Source: Streptomyces katrae
GTDB taxonomy: Bacteria; Actinomycetota; Actinomycetes; Streptomycetales; Streptomycetaceae
Reading direction: 5' to 3'
NCBI RefSeq assembly: GCF_002028425.1
Contig: NZ_CP020043.1
Location: 124,001-188,000, forward strand
Length of the DNA stretch: 64,000 nt
This document shows positions 52,647-62,087 of this stretch, in pieces. The notes under the pieces were generated by a model. It searched no databases and was not told the DNA's origin. It saw only the letters and a list, made by a program, of their open reading frames with translations. Made by a program: the position numbers and the translations under genes. Numbering within the stretch: position 1 is the first letter of the stretch; every line of letters begins with the position of its first letter.

Positions 52647-53183
52647 ATGGACATCAAGAACCCGGTGGAATCGCCGGTCACCTTCAACCTGCACCGCCTG
52701 GAGTACCTGGTCGCGTTCGCCGTGACGATCGGGTTCATCCTGTGGCACTTCATGGACATCAACTGGTTCGCGGCGATCGGCCTGTTCCTCTACATCGACC
52801 TCATCGGCTACATCCCGGGCGCGATCGCCTACCGGCGCAGCCCGGACCAGCGGATCCACAAGGCGTACTACGTCCTGTACAACTCGATGCACAGCCTGCT
52901 GAGCGTGGCCGCCGTCGGCCTGCTGTGGATGTGGCTGATCGGGCCCGAGTGGGCGCTGCTGGCCCTGCCGTTCCACGTCTTCGGCGACCGCGGGGTCTTC
53001 GGCAACTTCCTCAAGCCGTTCGGGCTGCCCTTCGAGCCGGAGGACACCCCGCTGGTGCACCAGCTGACGGCCATGCTGAGGCGCCGTTCGGCCACCGACG
53101 GCCCGGTCCCGCTGCCGTACGACGAGCACCCGGCGACCATCGCCGCGACCGCCGCCGCCCCGGCCGTCGGGGTGAACCGGTGA
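52647..53183 (+). CDS. Small polytopic membrane protein (hydrazine-synthase candidate)
   Basis: The product is 178 aa with about four TM segments (around residues 18-36, 38-60, 80-100, 100-115). His/Asp residues cluster at membrane edges: H16, H34, D37, H71, H82, H110 and D114. This is a pattern fitting a membrane metalloenzyme. In valanimycin-type pathways a membrane-bound metal enzyme rearranges the O-seryl hydroxylamine intermediate to a hydrazine before azoxy formation. Position between the N-hydroxylase and flavin-reductase genes supports that role. Assignment rests on context and length, not a proven motif. Confidence 0.65.
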   Translation: MDIKNPVESPVTFNLHRLEYLVAFAVTIGFILWHFMDINWFAAIGLFLYIDLIGYIPGAIAYRRSPDQRIHKAYYVLYNSMHSLLSVAAVGLLWMWLIGPEWALLALPFHVFGDRGVFGNFLKPFGLPFEPEDTPLVHQLTAMLRRRSATDGPVPLPYDEHPATIAATAAAPAVGVNR

Positions 53184-53770
53184 GCCGCTATCCCGCCTGG
53201 CTGACGGACCGTTCGCCCTCGGCGTCCGCCGAGGGGTACGAGGACCCCGACGCGGCCCGCCTGGCCCTGCGGCGGCTGGCGTCGAGCGTGACGGTGCTGA
53301 CGGTCAGCCGTGACGGGGTGCGGCACGGCACCACCGCCAGCGCCGTGGTCACCCTGTCCCGCGACCCGCTGGTCCTGGGCGCGTGCCTGCGGCCCACCTC
53401 GACGTTCGCGGCGATGGTCCGCCGGGCCGGCCGCTTCTCGGTGAACGTCCTCGGCTCGGCCCAGCAGGACGTGGCCCGCCGCTTCGCCAATCCGCAGCGC
53501 CCGCTCGGCGACGCCCAGTTCGAGGGGTTCGACTGGTCCACCGATCCGCTCACCGGGGCCCCGCTGATCGGCGGGAGCCTGGCCCACATGGCCTGCCGGG
53601 TGCTCGGCTGGCACCAGGTCGGCGACCACGACATGCTCCTCGCCGAGGTCACGGGCGGCTCCCACACCGTCGACTCCCCGATGCTCAGCTTCGCCGGGCG
53701 CATGCACAGCGCCTGCGTCACCCCCGCCTCTTCCGTCTCCGTTCCCGCTTCCCCCCGTGAGGTTGTGTGA
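53180..53770 (+). CDS. Flavin reductase (HpaC-like, VlmR-type)
   Basis: The product is 196 aa. It is a split-barrel flavin reductase: LRRLASSVTVLTVSRDG, HGTTASAVVTLSRDPLVL, RFSVNVLGSAQQDVARRF, and VGDHDMLLAEVTGGSH. It should supply reduced flavin to the N-hydroxylase two genes upstream. GTG 53180 overlaps the membrane-protein stop (GTGA), and its own stop overlaps the diiron gene (GTGATG), so three genes are translationally chained. Confidence 0.9.
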   Translation: MSRYPAWLTDRSPSASAEGYEDPDAARLALRRLASSVTVLTVSRDGVRHGTTASAVVTLSRDPLVLGACLRPTSTFAAMVRRAGRFSVNVLGSAQQDVARRFANPQRPLGDAQFEGFDWSTDPLTGAPLIGGSLAHMACRVLGWHQVGDHDMLLAEVTGGSHTVDSPMLSFAGRMHSACVTPASSVSVPASPREVV

Positions 53771-54753
53771 TGACCACCCTTCCGCAGATCCCCGTCGAGG
53801 CCGACTGGGACCGCGCGCCCAACCTGCTCGACGGCGCCCAGGAGATGACCCTGACGGCCGAGGAGTGCGACCTGGGGTACTGGCTGTCGGCCGTGGCGCA
53901 GGGGACCCTGCGCGGGCGGGCCGAAGCCGGGCACGACGCGGTCACCCCGGCGCACATGCGCGAGGAGGGACCGCTGCGCGAGGCGCTCGTGCTGGAGCTG
54001 GGCAACCGGTCGCTGGCCGAGTCCCGGGCCGTGAACGTGCTGTCCCACTACGTCATCGGCGCGCCCGGCGTCGTCGAGCAGGAGTTCTTCACCACGCAGG
54101 TGGTCGACGAGGCCCGGCACGCGATGATCTTCCGCAAGCACCTGGTCGACCTCGGGGTGCCGGAGGCCGGGCTGCTGGAGTTCATCCGGGAGCAGGGCAC
54201 CGACTACACCCGGCGGGTGCTGAACCCGATCGCCGAGTTCGCCACGACCGTCGTGCGCGACGAGGGCGACTTCATCGGCGCGGTCGCGGTGTTCACCATC
54301 GTCATCGAGGGCGTGCTCGCCCCGGCGGCCGAGCTGAGCGAGCGCAAGTGGACGCTGCTGGACCCGGCGGCCGCCGAGATCGCCCGCGGGGCCTCCATCG
54401 ACGAGATCCGCCACCTGACGGTCGGCAGCTCCATCGTCCGCGAGCACCTCGCGCGCAATCCCTCGTACCGGCCGCGGCTGATCGAGCTGATCCGGCGCGG
54501 CCGGCAGCTGTGGGACGAGCTGCCGTCGGAGGAGTTCGTGCTGGAGCGCGAGGAGCTGTTCCAGCAGGGCATGTTCGCCCACGCCGAGCTGCTGAAGGAC
54601 TACGAGGTGTTCCCCGGCTGCAAGCTGCTGGAGACCACCCCGAAGGAGCGCTACGACCTCGCCGAACGGTGGACCGACGACATGGCGGAGGTCCGGCTGC
54701 CGTACATGGGCATCCCGGAGGCCGTCGACCTGATCCGCACCCACCCGAGGTAG
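53770..54753 (+). CDS. Ferritin-like nonheme diiron protein (azoxy-synthase candidate)
   Basis: The product is 327 aa. Two ExxH motifs in helices, E114-A-R-H117 (VVDEARHAMIF) and E212-I-R-H215 (IDEIRHLTV), plus E103/E105 (EQEFF) and E180 (IVIEGVL), give the carboxylate-bridged diiron set of AurF-like N-oxygenases. Valanimycin-type pathways use such an enzyme to oxidise hydrazine through azo to azoxy. The start may be GTG 53767 or ATG 53770, both overlapping the flavin reductase stop. Electrons could come from ferredoxin or flavin reductase. Confidence 0.82.
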   Translation: MTTLPQIPVEADWDRAPNLLDGAQEMTLTAEECDLGYWLSAVAQGTLRGRAEAGHDAVTPAHMREEGPLREALVLELGNRSLAESRAVNVLSHYVIGAPGVVEQEFFTTQVVDEARHAMIFRKHLVDLGVPEAGLLEFIREQGTDYTRRVLNPIAEFATTVVRDEGDFIGAVAVFTIVIEGVLAPAAELSERKWTLLDPAAAEIARGASIDEIRHLTVGSSIVREHLARNPSYRPRLIELIRRGRQLWDELPSEEFVLEREELFQQGMFAHAELLKDYEVFPGCKLLETTPKERYDLAERWTDDMAEVRLPYMGIPEAVDLIRTHPR

Positions 54754-54758
54754 TCGCG

Positions 54759-56240
54759 GTGACCTCCACGATTCCCGCGAGAACCGCGGAGCGCCCGGAC
54801 ACCGCCGCCGGTCCCGGGCTGCGGCGGACCCTGACCACCCCCCGGATCGTCTTCCTGGTGGTCGCCGCGGCGGCCCCCATGTCCGGGGTGGTGGGCTCGG
54901 TGCCCCTCGCCTACGCCCTCGGCAACGGGGCGGGGGTGCCCGCCACGTTCGCCCTCGCCGGGCTGATCCTGCTGTGCTTCTCCGTCGGGTACGCGGCGAT
55001 GAGCCGGCACGTGGTGGGCGCGGGCGGCTTCTACACGTACATCGGCCAGGGTCTGGGCAGGCCCCTGGCCGTCGCGGGCGGGCTGACGGCCGTCGTCGCC
55101 TACACGGCGGCCGTCGCGGGGGTGGCCGGGGCCTTCGGGTACTTCGCCGAACTCGTCGCCACCGCCCACCGCCTGCCGGTGCCCTGGCCGGTGTGGACGG
55201 GCGCGGCGCTGGCCCTGACGGCCGTGATGGGCTACCGGCGGATCGACCTCAGCGCCCGCCTGCTGGCGGTGCTGATGGTCACCGAGGTGGCGGTACTGGG
55301 GCTGCTCGCGCTGGCCATCGGCGTACGGCACGGCGCGGACACCCTGCCCGCCACCACCTTCGCCCCGGGCACGGTCTTCACCCCGGGGCTCGGGGTGGCG
55401 CTGATGTTCGCCCTGATCTCGTACGTGGGCTTCGAGGCGGCCGCGCTGTACGGCGAGGAGAGCCGCGACCCCAAGCGGAGCGTGCCCGTGGCGACGTACG
55501 CGTCCGTCGTGCTCATCACGGTGTTCTTCGCGCTGATCAGCTGGGCGGCCGTCGGGGCGATCGGCGCGGACCGGGTGGCCGGCACCGCCGGGAAGCAGCT
55601 CGGGGACCTGTTCTTCCGGCTGTCCGACGACTACCTGGGCGGCTTCGCGACGGGCGTGATGCAGGTCCTGCTCTGCACCAGCCTGTTCGGCGCGCTGCTC
55701 GGGCTGCACACCGCCGCCAACCGGTACCTGTTCGTCCTGGGCCGCGAGCGGGTGCTGCCGGCCTCCCTGGCCCGGGTGCATCCGCGGCACGCCTCCCCGT
55801 ACCGGGCGAGCGTGGTGCTGTCGGTGGCCACGGCCGCCGTGTGCGGCCTGTTCGCGCTCGCGGGCGCGCACCCGTACACCACCCTGGCGACGACCATGCT
55901 GGCCCTGGGGACCGTGGGGATCGTCGCCCTCCAGGCGGCGGTGGCGGTGGCGGTGCTGGTGTTCTTCCGGCGGCACCCCGAGGCCCACTGGTGGCGGACC
56001 CGGCTGGCCCCGGTGCTGGCCCTGGCCGGGCTGGGGGGAGCGCTGTGGCTGCTGCTGGACAACTTCGCGCTGGTCACCGGGACCGACTCCATGTGGGTCA
56101 ACCGGATCCCCTGGCTGATGGCCGCCGCCGCGCTCGGCGGGCTCGGCTACGGCTGGTGGCTGCGGGCCCGCGCGCCCGAGCGGTACCGGGCGATCGCCAC
56201 CGCCGCCCATGACGTACCGCGACCGCAGGACATCCCGTAA
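54759..56240 (+). CDS. APC-superfamily amino acid/amine permease
   Basis: The product is 493 aa with about 12 TM segments. It starts with IVFLVVAAAAPMSGVVGSVP, then GAGGFYTYIGQGLGRPLAVAGG (APC substrate region) and FEAAALYGEESRDPKRSVP. It probably imports an amino-acid precursor or exports the small polar product. The GTG at 54759 is 5 bases after the diiron gene stop, within the azoxy operon. Confidence 0.88.
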   Translation: MTSTIPARTAERPDTAAGPGLRRTLTTPRIVFLVVAAAAPMSGVVGSVPLAYALGNGAGVPATFALAGLILLCFSVGYAAMSRHVVGAGGFYTYIGQGLGRPLAVAGGLTAVVAYTAAVAGVAGAFGYFAELVATAHRLPVPWPVWTGAALALTAVMGYRRIDLSARLLAVLMVTEVAVLGLLALAIGVRHGADTLPATTFAPGTVFTPGLGVALMFALISYVGFEAAALYGEESRDPKRSVPVATYASVVLITVFFALISWAAVGAIGADRVAGTAGKQLGDLFFRLSDDYLGGFATGVMQVLLCTSLFGALLGLHTAANRYLFVLGRERVLPASLARVHPRHASPYRASVVLSVATAAVCGLFALAGAHPYTTLATTMLALGTVGIVALQAAVAVAVLVFFRRHPEAHWWRTRLAPVLALAGLGGALWLLLDNFALVTGTDSMWVNRIPWLMAAAALGGLGYGWWLRARAPERYRAIATAAHDVPRPQDIP

Positions 56241-58296
<2,056 letters not shown>

Positions 58297-58349
58297 GGTG
58301 CTCCTTTCTCTGGCACGGCCCTCCCCGGTCCCGGTCGTGCGGCCTGCGC

Positions 58350-59423
58350 CTACAGGCCGAAGACGCGGGTGCGGGAGCGTGCGGGGTCGCCCGGGCGGAG
58401 GTGGAGGCGGCCGGCCGCGGGGAGCATGACGGCCGCGGCGACCGTGCGTTCGGTACGGATGTCCCCGCGTCCGGGGACGCGCAGCGGCGGCCGGGACAGC
58501 AGGTCCAGGTGGTCCTCGGGGGTCGCGGTGGCGGGGAGGGCGGCCAGGCCTTCGGTGGCCGCGCGCAGGCGCCGCAGCGAGGAGTTGCGGGCGAAGACGT
58601 TGAGTTCGTCGGCGGGGGCGAAGTCCGGGTGGAGGTAGTGGTTGGTGTGGGCGAGCGCGCCGGGGGCGGCGGCCTCGGTGACGCGCAGGTCCCCGTCGAG
58701 GTGTTCCACGTACAGGGCCCGCTCGGGGTCGCAGAGCATGAGGGAGCGGGAGCTGGCCAGGGGGAGGTCCGCGAGGAGTTTGAGGGCCTGGCCGGTGTCG
58801 GCGGCCGTGTCGAGGAGGTGGCGGATGGCCAGGTACGGGGGGACGCCGGGGCCCCAGGTGCCGCCGAGGACCAGGTTCAGTCCGACGGCGAGGCCGTCGC
58901 TGTTGAGGCCGAGGTAGCCCAGCAGGCCGGCGAAGCTGAGGACCAGGGAGCGGCGGGCGGTGCCGGCGCGGGCGATCTCCAGGACGCTGATGTGGGTGTC
59001 GAGGTCCCCGTTGAGGTCGACGGTCTGGGCGAGGACGGGCGGGCCGGCGCCGGGGCCGGTGCGGGCGTACGTGGTGCAGTCGCCGCCGGTGCGGATCTTG
59101 GAGTAGCCGAGGATCTCGCGGCGCAGCTGGAGCAGCCAGGCCTCGTCCTCGGAGGTGCCGGCGCCGTCGGCGAGGCCGGCCACCTCCTCGGCGAGGTCGG
59201 GCAGGCAGTCGGTGACGGCCCGCCGGTGGGCGGTGACGGCCGGGAGGAGGGTGCGGAGGGTCAGGGGCTCGGGGACGAGGTGGTTGAGGCGGGCCAGGCC
59301 GTCGTCGAGGAAGGCGCGCAGGGGCGCGGCGAGGGCCGCGCCGTGGGCGCGGCCGATCTCGTACGGGGTGCCGCAGGCCCGTATGTGGCTGATGCCGGGG
59401 CCTGCGGCGGCGGGGTCGTTCAT
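58350..59423 (-). CDS. C45-type Ntn-hydrolase (acyl-CoA:6-APA acyltransferase-like)
   Basis: The product is 357 aa. The C45/acyltransferase-like fold shows CGTPYEIGRAHGAALAAP, the catalytic Cys in TGGDCTTYA, VLAQTVDLNGDLDTHISVLE and LSFAGLLGYLGLNSDGLAVG. In this family autocleavage exposes the Cys, and the enzyme transfers or hydrolyses acyl-amide groups. It could attach or remove an acyl group on the amine of the product, such as a pro-drug or protecting acyl group. It is coupled to the upstream GNAT gene by ATGA overlap. Confidence 0.82.
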   Translation of the reverse strand: MNDPAAAGPGISHIRACGTPYEIGRAHGAALAAPLRAFLDDGLARLNHLVPEPLTLRTLLPAVTAHRRAVTDCLPDLAEEVAGLADGAGTSEDEAWLLQLRREILGYSKIRTGGDCTTYARTGPGAGPPVLAQTVDLNGDLDTHISVLEIARAGTARRSLVLSFAGLLGYLGLNSDGLAVGLNLVLGGTWGPGVPPYLAIRHLLDTAADTGQALKLLADLPLASSRSLMLCDPERALYVEHLDGDLRVTEAAAPGALAHTNHYLHPDFAPADELNVFARNSSLRRLRAATEGLAALPATATPEDHLDLLSRPPLRVPGRGDIRTERTVAAAVMLPAAGRLHLRPGDPARSRTRVFGL

Positions 59424-60025
59424 GCCGGGACGGCCTTCTTGGGGCCGCGCGCGAGGTGCGCCCGGACGGCGGGCCATTCGGCGCGCAGGATGCTGTAGAA
59501 GACGGCGTCGCGGCGGCGGCCGCCGGGCATGTAGTTGAAGCTGCGCAGGACGCCTTCCTCGGTGGCGCCGATGTTGACGAGGCCGCGGCGGGCCTGGACG
59601 TTGAGGACGTCGGTCTTGAACTCGGCGCGTTCGGCGCCGAGGACCTCGAAGGCGTGCTCCAGCAGGAGGGCCTTGGCCCAGTGGTTGACGCCGCGGCCGC
59701 GGAAGTCGCGGCCGAGCCAGGACCAGCCGAGTTCCAGGCGGCGGTCGGCCTCGGCCATGTTGCCGAAGCTCATGCTGCCGGCGGTGCGGCCGGACTCCTT
59801 GTCGGTGATGGTGAAGACGGTGCGGCGGCCGGCGGCGTGGTCGGCGAGGCAGGCGTCGAAGAAGGCCTCGAAGTCGGCGTCGGTCTCGACGGCGGCGACG
59901 AAGTAGCGCCAGATGCCGGGGTCCATGGCCACGGCCCGGATGCCCTCGCGGTCGGCGCCGGTGATCGGGGTGAGGCGCACCCGGTCGTTCTCCAGGACGG
60001 CGGCGGCGTGCTCGGTCCAGCTCAT
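59420..60025 (-). CDS. GNAT N-acetyltransferase (RimJ/RimL-like)
   Basis: The product is 201 aa. The GNAT core has RLTPITGADREGIRAVAMDP, GSMSFGNMAEADRRLELGWSW (strand beta4), DFRGRGVNHWAKALLL (acetyl-CoA loop, RGRG) and FKTDVLNVQARRGLVNIGA. It may N-acylate the amine or Ser nitrogen for resistance or biosynthesis. It is 3 bases upstream of nothing unusual: the ACP stop is at 60029 and C45 follows by overlap, so all are one transcript. Confidence 0.88.
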   Translation of the reverse strand: MSWTEHAAAVLENDRVRLTPITGADREGIRAVAMDPGIWRYFVAAVETDADFEAFFDACLADHAAGRRTVFTITDKESGRTAGSMSFGNMAEADRRLELGWSWLGRDFRGRGVNHWAKALLLEHAFEVLGAERAEFKTDVLNVQARRGLVNIGATEEGVLRSFNYMPGGRRRDAVFYSILRAEWPAVRAHLARGPKKAVPA

Positions 60026-60028
60026 GGT

Positions 60029-60358
60029 TCAGGCTCCGGTGGTGGTGACGGTGGCGGTGGCGGTGGCGTGGTGGTGGCGGGCGAGGGCGGCGGTGACGTC
60101 GCGGAGGGTCTTCATGTCGGCGAGGTCGTGCTCGGTGAAGTGGGCGAGGTCCACGCCGGTCTCCTCGCAGACCTCGGTGAGGAAGAGGACCTTGTTGAGG
60201 GAGGTCAGTCCGTAGGCGGCGACCATGTCGGCGTCCGGGTCGATCTCCTCGGCGGGGACCTCGGGCACCAGGACGAGGGCGAGCTGGTCGCGGGCGGCGT
60301 CCTCGAGGGCGGTGTCGGTGGTGTCGGTGGTGTCGGTGGTGTGGGTGGTGTCAGGCAT
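60029..60358 (-). CDS. Stand-alone acyl carrier protein
   Basis: The product is 109 aa. The carrier motif is YGLTSLNKVLFL, with phosphopantetheine Ser53 and Thr in place of the usual Asp, like the ACP at 20645. A Thr/Asp repeat (TTDTTDTTDT) from a 9-base tandem repeat starts the protein, and HHH plus Thr/Ala tail ends it. It probably carries the acyl chain activated by the adjacent AMP-ligase, whose end it overlaps by 8 bases. Confidence 0.87.
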   Translation of the reverse strand: MPDTTHTTDTTDTTDTALEDAARDQLALVLVPEVPAEEIDPDADMVAAYGLTSLNKVLFLTEVCEETGVDLAHFTEHDLADMKTLRDVTAALARHHHATATATVTTTGA

Positions 60359-62087
60359 GGATTCCGGCCTCCTGGGAGTGCAGCGGGGCGTGGTAGGCGG
60401 CCCGGATGTCGGGGCGCTTCGGCTTGTACTGGGAGGTCAGCAGGCCGCCCTCGATGCTGAACGGCGGGTCGGCGACGAGGACGCGGCTGATGCGCTCGTC
60501 GGGGGTGGTGGCCGCGTTGACGGCGGCCAGGCGGGCGGCGATGGCCCGGTGGTCGGCGGGGGCGGTGGCCGGGGAGACCACGGCGACGAGGTCGGTCTGG
60601 GTGGGGCTGAACAGCACGCACTCGGCGATGGCCGGGTCGGCGCGCATCAGTTCCTCGATGGGGCGGACGATGACCTTCTTGCCGTTGTCGAGGACGATGA
60701 CGTCGTCGGCACGGCCGTGGACGAAGAGGTAGCCGTCCTCGTCGAGGTGGCCGAGGTCGCCGGTGCGGACGGTCCCGTCGGGTGAGAAGACCTTCTCGGA
60801 GTCGCCGGGGCGGGCGTAGGCGTAGTGGTTGTTGACGGGGTGGGTGCTGCGGACGCTGATGACCCCGTCCTCGCCGATGAGCACCTCCTTGCCGCGTACG
60901 GCCCGGCCGACGCTGCCCTCGCGGTGGGCGCCGGGGTGGTTCTTGGTGACGATGCAGGTCTCGTTGAGGCCGTAGCCCTCGTAGAGGGGCAGGCGGGCCT
61001 CGTCGTCGAAGAAGCGGAGCACGGTGGGCGAGGCGGGCGCGGAGCCGGTCCACAGGTAGCGGATCCGGTCGCCGAACAGGGCGCGGGCGGCGTGTGCCGG
61101 GTCCTGGCCGGGGGTGCGGCGCAGGCGGGCGGTGATCTGGCGGCGGGCGGACTCGTAGAAGGCGGGGACGCCCATGACGACGGTGGGGCGGACGCGGCGC
61201 AAGGTGGCGAAGGCGGCCTCGTAGGTGGTGATGGTGACGTCGTGGCCGTGGAGGAGGGCGGAGTAGACCCAGTAGCGCTGCTGGAGGAGGGAGAGGGGCA
61301 GGAAGACGAAGAGGTGGTCGTCGGGGGTGTGTTCGAAGATCTCCTGGACGGCGGTGAGGGAGCTGTCGATGCTGCCGGCGGTGGCGCCGAGGCCCTTGGG
61401 GATGCCGGTGCTGCCGGAGGTGAACTTGATGGTGGTGACGTCTTCGGTGGTCCAGGTCACGGGTGGGAGCGGCGGCGCCTCCGCGTCGGAGTCCGGGTCG
61501 GTCAGCGCCAGGATCCCTTCCATGGGCAGGACCCCGGGGGTCGCGCCGGTGTCCTGGTCGGTGTAGAGGAGGTGCAGGTCGTAGCGGTCGGCGAGGTCGG
61601 CGGAGGGGGTGAACTTGCCGGGTTCCAGGCCGGCGGTCTGCGCGCCGAGCCGCAGGGCGGCCAGGTCGAGGAGGACCCATTCCAGGCTGTTGGCGGCGAG
61701 GATGCCGATGCGGTGGGCGGGGCCCGTGCCGTGGGTGCTCCGCAGGTGGTGCGCGAGGCGGGCTGCGCGGGCGTGGAGCTCGCGCAGGGGCATGGTGCGG
61801 GTGCCGTCCAGTCTGGCGACGTGGATGTGGCCGGTCGCCGGGGGCGGGCCGTCGACGATCCGGCGGATCGTCTCCGGCACCGCCGGAGGTGCGGTCGTCG
61901 GTCGGGTGCCGGTGGGGTGTGGCTGAGCGCGCAGTTCCCCGCGCCCCTGAGGGGCCGACGCCGTCGGTCGGGTGCCGGTCGGCTGTGGCTGGGCGCGCAG
62001 TTCCCCGCGCCCCTCGGGGGCCGACGCCGGCGGTCGGGTGACCGATGGGTGGGGGCCCTCGGGGGGCTTCGGCTGGGTGGGGGGCAT
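60351..62087 (-). CDS. AMP-dependent acyl-ACP ligase with repeat-bearing N-terminal extension
   Basis: The product is 578 aa. ANL motifs are TIKFTSGSTGIPKGL (P-loop), YEGYGLNETCIVTKNHPG (A5), RTGDLGHLDEDGYLFVHGR (A7) and DNGKKVIVRPIEE (A8-like). It resembles long-chain acyl ligases that load a separate ACP, here the overlapping one at 60029. The start ATG 62087 overlaps the NRPS stop (TGATG). The first 65 residues are Pro/Thr-rich and come from a 66-bp repeat that is usually intergenic in Streptomyces. GTG near 61882 (giving VPETIRRIV) is a plausible alternative start. Confidence 0.85.
   Translation of the reverse strand: MPPTQPKPPEGPHPSVTRPPASAPEGRGELRAQPQPTGTRPTASAPQGRGELRAQPHPTGTRPTTAPPAVPETIRRIVDGPPPATGHIHVARLDGTRTMPLRELHARAARLAHHLRSTHGTGPAHRIGILAANSLEWVLLDLAALRLGAQTAGLEPGKFTPSADLADRYDLHLLYTDQDTGATPGVLPMEGILALTDPDSDAEAPPLPPVTWTTEDVTTIKFTSGSTGIPKGLGATAGSIDSSLTAVQEIFEHTPDDHLFVFLPLSLLQQRYWVYSALLHGHDVTITTYEAAFATLRRVRPTVVMGVPAFYESARRQITARLRRTPGQDPAHAARALFGDRIRYLWTGSAPASPTVLRFFDDEARLPLYEGYGLNETCIVTKNHPGAHREGSVGRAVRGKEVLIGEDGVISVRSTHPVNNHYAYARPGDSEKVFSPDGTVRTGDLGHLDEDGYLFVHGRADDVIVLDNGKKVIVRPIEELMRADPAIAECVLFSPTQTDLVAVVSPATAPADHRAIAARLAAVNAATTPDERISRVLVADPPFSIEGGLLTSQYKPKRPDIRAAYHAPLHSQEAGIHA
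61894..62052 (-). repeat. About 2.4 copies of a 66-bp Streptomyces interspersed repeat inside the ligase gene
   Basis: GCGCAGTTCCCCGCGCCCCT with its inverted GGGGCC tail starts near 61929 and again near 61995, period 66. It encodes GRGELRAQP(H/Q)PTGTRPT repeats of 22 residues. The unit is a familiar intergenic hairpin-forming repeat in Streptomyces genomes, unusual in a coding sequence. Confidence 0.75.
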
